Shown here piece after piece: positions 36,001 to 43,803 of a stretch of 64,000 nucleotides of DNA. The notes below the pieces were generated by a model that made no database searches, was not told the origin of the DNA, and worked only from the letters and a program-made list of their open reading frames with translations. Both the position numbers and the translations under genes were made by a program. Position 1 is the stretch's first letter, and every line of letters begins with the position of its first letter. Source of the stretch: Pandoraea sputorum (GTDB lineage Bacteria; Pseudomonadota; Gammaproteobacteria; Burkholderiales; Burkholderiaceae); the NCBI RefSeq assembly GCF_000814845.2, contig NZ_CP010431.2, positions 1,302,001-1,366,000 on the forward strand. The letters are read 5' to 3'.

Positions 36001-38058
36001 GAGGTGCTTCAGGGCGCGCAGGTGCTGGTCGACTTCAGCAACGTCATGCGCCAGGGCGACACCATCCGCCTGCATTGGGAAAACTCGATTGCAGCGGGCA
36101 GCGACGAGCGGTCTGCGACGGTCGGCAGCACGCAGAATCCGATTTCATTCACCATCGGCGCCGACAAGGTTCAGGCGGGCACGGGGGGCAATGTCTCCGT
36201 CTGGTACGAAGTGGTGCGTCTGAATGCGGTCATCGCGACGAGCGCGCGTCTGGAGTTTGTCGTCCGTCGTTCGGCGCTGCCCTTGCCCGTCATCGTGCAG
36301 GCCATCGGGCAGGTCCTGGATCCTACCGCCGTGCCAGCCACGGGCGCCACCGTGCGGCTCGCGGCGACAGGGATATTCCGGGCCAACGATCGGATCGAAT
36401 TGCGGGTGGTCGGGGCGGCCGGGGCGGGTTCCGGGACGTTCTCTCACGTGGTGCTGGCGTCACAGGAAGGTTCGCATATCGACATTGTCGTGCCGAAGAG
36501 CGTGATCGACGCGAACAATGGCGGCGCGCCCATGACACTGAGCTATTCGGTGACGCGTCAGGGCAGCACTCTCGTCGAGAATTCCGGACCAAACGTGTAC
36601 GACGTGAGGCGTGAGCTGGGCGTCGGCGATCTGCGCGTGGTCGGCGCACGTAACAACGGTACGTCCTACCGGTCGTCGTCAATGCCGCAGTACCTGCGCG
36701 CCCTCGATCGCACGACGCGCAACGACATGTTGGCCGAATGGCGGTATTCGGATGAGCAAGCCTGGACCTCCGCCGTTTCGTTCAAGGACACGCGCCCGTG
36801 GATGCCGCTGCGGGTGCGCTCAAGCACAAATCAGGTCACGATCAATCCGGTGAATCTCTTCGGTAACGGCTCCGACAGCGTGACCGCGAGCGGTGTGGCG
36901 GCGCTGAGCGCGATCTTCGCTCGCAGGAACATCGATGCCTGGGGAGCCGACGCGCACGGCGGCGTGGTGCGGCCGACGACCTATCTCACGCTGGACGACA
37001 TCGTGGAGGTGTCGGCAACACGCAGTGCGTTCGCCATCCGTCGCGCGGGTGGACAGATCGCTGCTTGGGGCAATAGCGCCGAAGGCGGGGCGAGCACCCT
37101 CTTCGCGAGTGTCAACGATGCGGTGCGTATTCACGGCAACAGCCGGGCATTCGTCGTCGTGCGCGGGCAGGGTTACTTGAGCGCATGGGGCACCGCCGCA
37201 GCGGGCGCAACGCTCTCGACGGCCGCAAGCAATCTGAGAGACGTCAGATCGGTGGCTGTCGCAGGCAACGCGTTCTGTGCCCTGACCAGCCGCCGCACGG
37301 TCGTTGCCTGGGGCGAGCAAGCCAACGGCGGCAACCCCAGTCTGGCGATTACCGGTCTGAACGACATCATCGACGTACGCGGAAATTTCACGGCGTTCTG
37401 CGCCTTGCGCGCGAACGGCTCGGTCGTGGCATGGGGCGCGGGCGTCAACGATGGCAGGCAGATCGCCGGTCGGTTCGACATTGTGGAACTGGCCAGCGCC
37501 ACGGCGCGCGCCTTTGCGGTGCGCACCCGAGCGGGCGGAGTACTCGCGTTCGGCCTGGGCGCATACGGCGGCACGCCTGACACCAGTGTGACCAATCTGA
37601 CCAATGTCGAAGAGGTGACGGCGACGTGGGGCGCGTTCGCTGCCCGGCTCAGCAACGGTGCTGTCGTTTGCTGGGGCGACGTCAACCGTGGCGCGAATGT
37701 GCCGGAAGCGATCGCGCGCCGCCGCGACATCGTGCACGTCGCCAGTACGGCGGGTGCCTTCGCCGCGCTCACGCGTAGCGGCACCGTGGTCGCCTGGGGG
37801 AATACGTCGCAAGGCGGTAACGCCGCGCCGGTCGCGGGTCAGTTGACGGACATCGTGGCGCTCTATTCCAGCACAGAAGCTTTCTGTGCGGTCAGAGCGA
37901 CGGGCGGCGTCGTGACCTGGGGCGTGGCGAACGGCGGTGCAACCATTCCGGCTGCGATCCGCGCGAATCTCGATACGAACTTCTTCTATCAGGCGACTGC
38001 TGGGGGATTGTCATTGGCGACCCCGCAAGGAAAGGCCGCGATGGCGGCAACCGTATGA
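33073..38058 (+). CDS. Giant Ig-like repeat protein with C-terminal RCC1/BLIP-II-like propeller
   Basis: This 1661-residue protein has about ten copies of a roughly 110-residue Ig-like module (residues 25-1180), each with the pattern 'G-x-LDP...PY-x-GM-x-x-GD-x-V-x-x-x-W', for example IDPYAGMSEGDLVSLRWEG. A distinct linker domain follows (about 1181-1280, GDLRVVGARNN...DTRPWMPLRV...INPVNLFG), then nine RCC1-type repeats of about 40-45 residues marked by [VI]xAWGxxxxGG (1285-1640). Such repeats form a beta-propeller as in RCC1 or the beta-lactamase inhibitor BLIP-II. No signal peptide or membrane segment is visible, so how it is exported, if it is, is unknown. A lux box precedes it, and it starts the plus-strand cluster. 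Confidence 0.85.
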   Translation: MPTTDVLSALQPETSASDALVFAPVQRDLISINTDLQSIIVPVVLAYGGVGFRDVQQPDAKLLVTIAPNVLFEIGDVFRVFWGTDQFAAAVHTMAQEDRNLPITLEIDVTLIQRIGDGLIPVWFTLTSAFTGDVQRSPDALVRVKMTLPGGRDPNPVDTPYTNENLAAPTIPPGIIGVPEAEVGVPVTVPPWVNMAVGDRLRIRWGIESVRHPPLTQAEVGKPVTVVIDKNTILAGGDSENLMVTYDIDDVVSEWSYNSPASFVNVEASGATLAVPYILQAPSGDLDYAALSGRDADVVVVYLSPPMAIGDTVLVVFEGLSGDGVTVRHEMTARVTAAGALITTKLPNAVVRTVTPGTASVYYFVRNGTTEKGRSRRLSLRVLGERGGLAAPRVREATANRQLDPINTPNGANVEIDPYAGMSEGDLVSLRWEGTRANGTPMVYTSCKTLTAADLQRRVDFLVPPLYVDTLLGGTVNVFYTVTPSSGDRLTRVSDVLALNVVGANLLRRPEVAGVTNGQLTPPANPSQGVELSVLPYTLMSAGDVIEWFWDGPTAAGTTRGRVVVTDPSRAVTVTVPRSVVDANSAGLASVDAHYRVTRAGQATPQESSINRFTVLAAPQPGLPPPLVDEAPMGVLDPEALTGSFVTVRVKPYPGMRNGDRVTVRWGEGTGGGEQIRTIDITTNIENLDITMRVDRSRVDFFQDSSVIVNYTVNRLDGTRQDSEDFTVVVRTERRWPAPRVVDAVGDFLDPALAALGAETIVLRYADMMRGDRLIMHWGNPGDVGFYTDSITVSTVRDYHFLLNAATVAPWINRTVPVWYEVQRGGVVRFRSEVLQLRIGMNEQPALPAPSVPEADGTVLDPSKLTTSATATIPAYPGMASGDFIVMTWGGGPGSGGLEWEIDVSAAMVGRPITRPIPIANITPFEGRDVTLQYSVDGVRPPRRVSDPLTLTVRRQSLQIGAPRVPSVQNGVLDPREVLQGAQVLVDFSNVMRQGDTIRLHWENSIAAGSDERSATVGSTQNPISFTIGADKVQAGTGGNVSVWYEVVRLNAVIATSARLEFVVRRSALPLPVIVQAIGQVLDPTAVPATGATVRLAATGIFRANDRIELRVVGAAGAGSGTFSHVVLASQEGSHIDIVVPKSVIDANNGGAPMTLSYSVTRQGSTLVENSGPNVYDVRRELGVGDLRVVGARNNGTSYRSSSMPQYLRALDRTTRNDMLAEWRYSDEQAWTSAVSFKDTRPWMPLRVRSSTNQVTINPVNLFGNGSDSVTASGVAALSAIFARRNIDAWGADAHGGVVRPTTYLTLDDIVEVSATRSAFAIRRAGGQIAAWGNSAEGGASTLFASVNDAVRIHGNSRAFVVVRGQGYLSAWGTAAAGATLSTAASNLRDVRSVAVAGNAFCALTSRRTVVAWGEQANGGNPSLAITGLNDIIDVRGNFTAFCALRANGSVVAWGAGVNDGRQIAGRFDIVELASATARAFAVRTRAGGVLAFGLGAYGGTPDTSVTNLTNVEEVTATWGAFAARLSNGAVVCWGDVNRGANVPEAIARRRDIVHVASTAGAFAALTRSGTVVAWGNTSQGGNAAPVAGQLTDIVALYSSTEAFCAVRATGGVVTWGVANGGATIPAAIRANLDTNFFYQATAGGLSLATPQGKAAMAATV

Positions 38059-38136
38059 CCTACGCTGCGCCGGCGCGGTCCATGCGGATCGTGTGGACTC
38101 GCCGCCGCTCAGAGAAAACGCTTCGGGAGATCGATC

Positions 38137-38634
38137 ATGGACGATGGCAAGAGCAGTGTTGACCCGGCAGGCGCTGGCGCAGGCGGTGCGCCGCTGCCCC
38201 CGCCGATGTGCAACGACGCAGTGAACGGCACGCTTGCGCTAGGTGAACTGGGCATGCGCGGCGCCTGCTTTTCGGTCGCCGCGTACCCCGGCATGCGCGA
38301 AGGCGATTACGTGTCGCTGCGTTTCGATGGTGGCGCTTCTGGGGCGGGCGCCATCGACTTCGATGTGACTTCGAATTGGGTCGGAAAGGACCTCGAGATG
38401 TGGGTGCCGTGGCCCAGACTCAAGACATTGGCGGCCCGTAACGTGACCGTGGACTATGTGTTGCAGCGTGTCGGTAGCGGCGTCGGCGAAGCTTCTACGG
38501 CGGTCTCGTTGAACGTCGAAGCGTTCCCGGTTGGTGGGGCCGGGCGTCGACGCCGAAGTACCGATGAAGACGCCGAACCGCGCGTGCGCGGCGAAAAGAA
38601 GGACTTCCGAAATCGCACGCGTTGGCAGAGCTAA
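38137..38634 (+). CDS. Single-module Ig-like protein of the cluster
   Basis: This 165-residue protein carries one copy of the cluster's Ig-like module (NDAVNGTLALGELGMRGACFSVAAYPGMREGDYVSLRFDGGASGAGAIDFDVTSNWVG...VDYVLQRVG) followed by a highly charged tail (RRRRSTDEDAEPRVRGEKKDFRNRTRWQ). It has no signal peptide or catalytic motif. The ATG follows GGGAGA. It sits between the two Ig/RCC1 genes in the same orientation with gaps under 80 bp, so it is probably co-transcribed. It could be a free module or a truncated relic of a larger Ig/RCC1 gene. Confidence 0.7.
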   Translation: MDDGKSSVDPAGAGAGGAPLPPPMCNDAVNGTLALGELGMRGACFSVAAYPGMREGDYVSLRFDGGASGAGAIDFDVTSNWVGKDLEMWVPWPRLKTLAARNVTVDYVLQRVGSGVGEASTAVSLNVEAFPVGGAGRRRRSTDEDAEPRVRGEKKDFRNRTRWQS

Positions 38635-38681
38635 GTCTGATCGCGTCATTCGCTGACATTCGAAAATGGCAGGAGGGAATC

Positions 38682-41600
38682 ATGGCGGAAGGCACTCTGG
38701 TCGCTGCGGCGGCAACCCTTGCGGCGCCGGTTAGCAACGAAGCAAAGAACGGGGCGGTCAATCCGCCGGACTTGTCGGCGCGCGGTGCGACCTTCACGGT
38801 CAAGAGCTATCCGACGATGGCCGACGGCGACTACGTCCAGTTGTTCTTCACGGTCGATGGCGTGCGCACGCAGGTCGGTGAGTACGACGTCTCGGACACC
38901 AAGGTCGGTACGGACCTCGTGATTACGGTGCCCAAGGCGACCATGACCGCAGCGCTGAACAAGACGATCGGCGTCGATTATGTGGTGTCGCCGTTCGAAG
39001 GGGACGATCTGACGTCTGCGTCGTTGCCGCTGTTCATCGGGGTTCGGGCGGTGACCAAGCTTATCGCGCCGGTGGTGGTGGAGGCGACGGGAGATCAGCT
39101 GGACGTCGAATTTCTCGACTACGGTATCTCTGTGCGAATTCCGATCTACGCGGGCATGGCGATCAATGACGAGATCCGTCTGCTGATAGGCACGCCGGGC
39201 GAATCGACGTTTTACACCGACAAGATCAAAGTACGCGCGGTGCGAGCGGTGACATTCTCGGTGCCGCCAAACGCCATCGTGCCGTTCAAGAACCGGAAGA
39301 TGCCGGTGGCCTACGAGGTGATGCGCACGGGTGTCGTCACGCCGATCCCCTCGGAGGTGCTGGGTGTGAAGGTCGGCGAGGTGGAGGATCCGAACCTGCT
39401 GGCCGTGCCGGTGATCAGCGAAGCGACCGGCAGCGTTCTGAACCCGGATCTGGCGCCCACGGGGGTGACGGCGCTCATCGGCCCGTACGCGGGCATTGCC
39501 GATGGCGACTACGTGCACGTGGTGTGGGCCGGTGGTCCGCCAGCAGGCGCGGAGTGGTATCTGGACATCTCGGAAAAGTACCTGAACGCGCCGTATCCGC
39601 TGCGCATTCCGGTGAACAAGATCACACCGTTCATCGGGCAAAAAGTCACGCTGTCGTACTCGAAGGAAATGCCGGACGGGTCGTGGCAACCGTCAAAAGC
39701 GCTGGTGCTGGACGTCAAACGCGAGTCGGCTGCGGTGGCCGCGCCGGTGGTGCCGTCGTCGGCGAACGGGCAACTGGATATTCGCGACGTGGACCCGGCG
39801 ACAGGCGTAGTCGTGACGGTGCCAGCCAACGCGGGCATACGTCAGGGTGATGTGATTACGCTGTACTGGGACAGCGAGGTCGACGAGGGCGATTACACGA
39901 GCAATCCGTATATCGTCAAAGCGACGGACGTGGGGCAGGACATCCGCTTTACGGTGCCCTACTCGCGGGTGAGGGCCGGTGGCGAGAAGATGGCGGATGT
40001 GAGTTACGACATCACGCGCGGTGCGGCGGTGGTCTTTACCGGGGAAGTGACGGAGTTGGTGGTTCGCAATGCGGTGACTCCGGCGGCGGAAATCGTCCAG
40101 GCGATAAACGACCGTCTGAATCCGGACGACTGTCCGAACGGGGTGCATGTGCGCATTCCGGCCACGGCGAAGTTGCGACTGAACGACGAGGTGACGGTGA
40201 CGCTGCGAGGTGCGCCGGGCGGGGGCACGATGACGCAGACGGCCAAGGTGACGCAGACGCAAGCCGGGGGTGAGTTGATCGTAGTGCTGCCCAAGAGTGT
40301 GGCGCAAGCCAATATCGGACGAACCATCTCACTGGAGTACTCGCTCAAGCGCGCGAATGGCGGAGCGCAAGAGGTGGCGCCGCCTGCGCGCTTCGATGTC
40401 GTGGCGGTACCGGGCAAGGGGCAGTTGCTGGTAATGGGGGCGCGCAACTTGTTCGGCGATCCTCTCGCGTCCCGTACGGCGCAATTCATGAGCAGCTTCG
40501 TGCGTGCCACGCGTCAGCCGGTGAAGGCGCTGTGGAAATACGACGATGAGAGCGAGGTGACACTCGCCACGACCTTCCGGGACCGGCGTCCGTGGATGAC
40601 GCTTCAGGTCAGCACGCAGGACGATGTTGTGACGTTGAACCCGGTCAACATTTTCAGGATCGGCATTGGGGGTAACGCCCAGGGTCAAATGATGGCCTTG
40701 ACCAACCGCGGAAGTGTTGTGAGCTGGGGCGCTAACGCGCCCGCCGTCACGGGGGCGATGCCATCGACGCTGTACACGCTTGACGACGTGATCGATGTCG
40801 CTTCGACGAACTATGCCTTTGCGCTGCGTCGGCTTAACGGTCGCATCGCGGTATGGGGCCATGCGTCCTACGGCGGTGTGCTTCCGGCGGATTTCTCGGT
40901 GACGGATGCCAGACGGATCGTGGGCACCCAATTCGCCTTTGCCCTTGTGCGCAACAACGGTCAATTGGCGGCATGGGGACATCCGAGCTACGGCGGACAA
41001 CTCAGTGCAGAGGCCAAGGCGGTCACCGACGGGCGCATGGTCTATTCCACCACCGCCGGCGCGTTCGCGTGTGTGCGGGCAGGCGGGAATGTGACCTGCT
41101 GGGGGCACGCTTCGTACGGCGCCAATCCGGGGAAGGACATTCTCAACTTCACCGACATTCTCGGCGTGCGCGGCACCTGGTACGCCTTCGTGGCCTATCG
41201 CCGTAACGGCACCGTCGTGGCGTGGGGCGACCATTCGCACGGCGGACTCGTGCCGCCCAATATTGCGTCGCGTTTCGATATCGTCGTGCCCGGAGCGGCG
41301 TCGGCGCACGCGTTTACCGCCATCACGGCGAACAAGGAGGTTGTGGCGTGGGGGCATGCCGATTACGGCGGCAAGGTGCCGGATGATATTGCAAGCTTTA
41401 CCGATATTGAGGAGACGACCGCGACGCAGGCCGCAGTTTGCGCGCGTCGCAGCAATGGCTCGGTAGTGGCTTGGGGGCACACATCATACGGGGCAGTCGT
41501 ACCCGCCGACATTGCACGTCGCAACGACATCGTGCAGGTGGCAGCCACGAATTCTGCGTTCGCTGCTTTGTGTCAGGACGGTACGGTCGTGGCTTGGGGG

Positions 41601-41831
41601 AATCAGAACGATGGCGGAAATACGGCACCGGTCGCAGGACAGTTGAGAAACGTTGTCGCGGTGTACGCAGGCCCCCAGTGTTTCGTGGCTGTGTTGGAAC
41701 ACGGCGGCATCGTGACCTGGGGCCTGGCCGCTGCGGGCGGTAACAGCGCCGCTGTTCAACAGTTTCTCGGCACGAACCTCACGTATCTCGCCACGGCAGC
41801 CTCGCGTGGCCGGATCGTCGTGGCGTCCTGA
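38682..41831 (+). CDS. Ig-like repeat protein with nine-repeat RCC1/BLIP-II-like propeller
   Basis: This 1049-residue paralogue of the 1661-residue protein has five Ig-like modules (residues 10-570; for example GPYAGIADGDYVHVVWAGG), the same linker domain (about 575-675, GQLLVMGARNLFGD...DRRPWMTLQV...LNPVNIF) and nine RCC1-type repeats (about 677-1040) with markers such as VWGHASYGG, AWGHPSYGG, AWGDHSHGG and AWGNQNDGG. The ATG at 38682 follows a strong AGGAGG site. There is no signal peptide. The two propellers keep the same repeat number while the Ig part halves, so the propeller is the conserved functional end. Confidence 0.85.
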   Translation: MAEGTLVAAAATLAAPVSNEAKNGAVNPPDLSARGATFTVKSYPTMADGDYVQLFFTVDGVRTQVGEYDVSDTKVGTDLVITVPKATMTAALNKTIGVDYVVSPFEGDDLTSASLPLFIGVRAVTKLIAPVVVEATGDQLDVEFLDYGISVRIPIYAGMAINDEIRLLIGTPGESTFYTDKIKVRAVRAVTFSVPPNAIVPFKNRKMPVAYEVMRTGVVTPIPSEVLGVKVGEVEDPNLLAVPVISEATGSVLNPDLAPTGVTALIGPYAGIADGDYVHVVWAGGPPAGAEWYLDISEKYLNAPYPLRIPVNKITPFIGQKVTLSYSKEMPDGSWQPSKALVLDVKRESAAVAAPVVPSSANGQLDIRDVDPATGVVVTVPANAGIRQGDVITLYWDSEVDEGDYTSNPYIVKATDVGQDIRFTVPYSRVRAGGEKMADVSYDITRGAAVVFTGEVTELVVRNAVTPAAEIVQAINDRLNPDDCPNGVHVRIPATAKLRLNDEVTVTLRGAPGGGTMTQTAKVTQTQAGGELIVVLPKSVAQANIGRTISLEYSLKRANGGAQEVAPPARFDVVAVPGKGQLLVMGARNLFGDPLASRTAQFMSSFVRATRQPVKALWKYDDESEVTLATTFRDRRPWMTLQVSTQDDVVTLNPVNIFRIGIGGNAQGQMMALTNRGSVVSWGANAPAVTGAMPSTLYTLDDVIDVASTNYAFALRRLNGRIAVWGHASYGGVLPADFSVTDARRIVGTQFAFALVRNNGQLAAWGHPSYGGQLSAEAKAVTDGRMVYSTTAGAFACVRAGGNVTCWGHASYGANPGKDILNFTDILGVRGTWYAFVAYRRNGTVVAWGDHSHGGLVPPNIASRFDIVVPGAASAHAFTAITANKEVVAWGHADYGGKVPDDIASFTDIEETTATQAAVCARRSNGSVVAWGHTSYGAVVPADIARRNDIVQVAATNSAFAALCQDGTVVAWGNQNDGGNTAPVAGQLRNVVAVYAGPQCFVAVLEHGGIVTWGLAAAGGNSAAVQQFLGTNLTYLATAASRGRIVVAS

Positions 41832-41970
41832 TCGACAAGGAGCGTCATCATCGATGAGCGCAACACCGACAGCGTGTCCCTGCGTGTGGGCGGCGGGCAC
41901 GCAGGCGTAGTCTCGACCGGGCGCGACGCGAGGCACTTCCCCGGCCATCATTTTTGAGTGGAGCACGATC

Positions 41971-43587
41971 ATGGATCGCGACGACGTATCGGTATTGGCA
42001 GCCGCTGCGGCAGTCCTTGAAGCGCCGAGAGTTACCGAAGCTAACGGTAACAAGCTCGACCCTGCGACGGACCCGGCAACAGTGGAAATTCCCGTGTACA
42101 CGGGCAAGGCGCTGGACGACCTCGTCACCGTGAATTGGCGAGGCCGCTCGGCAGCCGCAAGCTTTTCAGATGCGCTACGGGTGAGCGCGTCTGCCGTGAC
42201 GCGAGTGCAGCGTTTTTCCGTGCCGGGCACCGTCATCCTTGCGGGCGAGGGAGGGACGGTCAGCGCGACCTATACCGTGACACGCCGCAACGGGGTGACC
42301 GACACGTCCCGCACGCTCACCCTGCAGATCGGTGAGCCTGCGCCGGAGCCGGGACTCGTCGATCCGCCAGTCATCGACGGCGTTGTGGGCGGCGTGTTGA
42401 ATCTGGAGAGCGTCCCTGCACAAGGTGCATCGGCGACGATCCGGCCCTATGCGGGAATGGCGCGCTTCGATGTCGTTTTCATCAACGTCGATAACGCCAG
42501 GTGGGAAGACGCGAAACGCATCGAGCTGCCCACCGACGTCAACCAGCCGGTGCGTTTCACCATTCCTCGCGAGGTGCTGGCCAGCATCTCGGGACGCGAA
42601 GTGGTGGTGAAAACGCAGGTCATGCTGGCGAACGGCACGCTCATTCACTCGAACGATTCGCGGATACGGGTGCTGGAACCTGTTGGTGCGCTGCCCGCCG
42701 TCGAAGTGCCGCAAGCCCAGTCTCAGGCGATCGATCCTGTCACGCTCAATACCCCTACGGTGCAAGTGCGGGTCAGGCCTTATCCGGGCATTGCAACCGG
42801 CGATGTGGTGGAGCTTACCTGGACCAACGCCAGCGGCGCACCGGCCCCGTTCGTGGCCCGCAGTACGGTGGGGGCGACACCTCAGGATGACATTGTCTTC
42901 GAAGTCCCGCGCATTCACGTCGACCAGAACGTCGATCGGTCGGCGTCGATTGCATACGCCGTAGTGCGCGGCACCGCGATGCCCGTGCGCTCGGCGGCCT
43001 ATCTGTTGTATGTGGGCGCGCCCTTCGATGCGCCCGCGACGATCGATCTGGCCGTACATGGGTATGTCATCGGCGAGAGGCCGCCGCTTGCGCCCCCCGA
43101 TTTCGCCATGCTCACACGCGAGGCGAGATTCGGCACGGCACCCTACACGTATCGCTCGGATGACACCACTGTGGCGCAGATCGATGCCAACGGGCGCGTG
43201 ACGGCAACCGGCAACGGTACGACGAGGATTACCGCGACGGACCGCCTCGGCCAATCGCGCAGTTTCACCCTGACGGTGCGCGGCGCACGACGGATGTTTT
43301 TCGTCAGCGGTAATGCGACCCAATCGGGCGCACGCACCGCATGTACCGCTGCGGGGCTGGTGTTGCCGAGCGTGGACGAAGTTCAGGCGTTCTGGCGAAC
43401 TTATTTCCCCAGCAGCGGGCCGGTGGGTCGTCATATGGGGTGGCTCAGTTACCACTTTTGGACGAGTACACCGTTGGACGCGGCGACCGCAGTGACGTAC
43501 GACCTGAGCGGCGGGTCCGAGGAGAGAAATGTGGGCGGCCGCCGCCTGACGGATCGACTCCAGGTGGTGGGCATCACACCCCCGTGA
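41971..43587 (+). CDS. Ig-like repeat protein with BIg2 and lectin-like/invasin-type C-terminus
   Basis: This 538-residue protein starts with three Ig-like modules of the cluster type (residues 10-350; RPYAGMARFDVVFINVD, RPYPGIATGDVVELTW), then a bacterial Ig-2 (BIg2) domain (about 353-437, YRSDDTTVAQIDANGRVTATGNGTTRITATD). The last 100 residues (MFFVSGNATQSGARTACTAAGLVLPSVDEVQAFW...HFWTSTPLDAATAVTYDLSGG) resemble the C-type-lectin-like tips of invasin/intimin-type adhesins. It replaces the propeller of its neighbours with a putative binding tip. The ATG has a GGAG site; a 140-bp gap separates it from the upstream gene. Confidence 0.8.
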   Translation: MDRDDVSVLAAAAAVLEAPRVTEANGNKLDPATDPATVEIPVYTGKALDDLVTVNWRGRSAAASFSDALRVSASAVTRVQRFSVPGTVILAGEGGTVSATYTVTRRNGVTDTSRTLTLQIGEPAPEPGLVDPPVIDGVVGGVLNLESVPAQGASATIRPYAGMARFDVVFINVDNARWEDAKRIELPTDVNQPVRFTIPREVLASISGREVVVKTQVMLANGTLIHSNDSRIRVLEPVGALPAVEVPQAQSQAIDPVTLNTPTVQVRVRPYPGIATGDVVELTWTNASGAPAPFVARSTVGATPQDDIVFEVPRIHVDQNVDRSASIAYAVVRGTAMPVRSAAYLLYVGAPFDAPATIDLAVHGYVIGERPPLAPPDFAMLTREARFGTAPYTYRSDDTTVAQIDANGRVTATGNGTTRITATDRLGQSRSFTLTVRGARRMFFVSGNATQSGARTACTAAGLVLPSVDEVQAFWRTYFPSSGPVGRHMGWLSYHFWTSTPLDAATAVTYDLSGGSEERNVGGRRLTDRLQVVGITPP

Positions 43588-43703
43588 CGTCCCGCATTGC
43601 CCACGCGACACGCAATCGTGCCCTTAAGACGCTTGCCTGACATCGCTTCGATTCCTGTCTGAAATTCCCGATGGGTTGGACCGCCCGGTGGTGCGGCCAT
43701 GCC

Positions 43704-43729
43704 CCCGGCGCGCGTTCGCGCGCGCCGGG
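43704..43729 (+). other. GC stem-loop with TTCG tetraloop
   Basis: An 11-bp stem made only of G and C (CCCGGCGCGCG / CGCGCGCCGGG) closes a TTCG tetraloop. No T tract follows, so it is not a standard terminator. It lies in the 216-bp gap between the Ig/lectin-like gene and the first halovibrin-like gene and could stabilise RNA ends or separate the two transcripts. Confidence 0.65.
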
Positions 43730-43803
43730 TGGACCGGTTCACGCGCAGAATTCATACCGAATTCGCGCCGTTGCCACACAGGGCTTTCGTATGGAGGTTC
43801 CTC

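Noticed and set aside
34687..36075. 462-codon minus-strand frame inside the giant Ig/RCC1 gene
   Set aside because: Shadow frame within a gene with clear repeat periodicity on the plus strand.
33073..41831. RCC1 repeats read as eukaryote-like Ran-activating effectors
   Set aside because: The repeats are of the bacterial short WG type, attached to Ig stalks, and no effector-type secretion signal or host-factor motif is visible.
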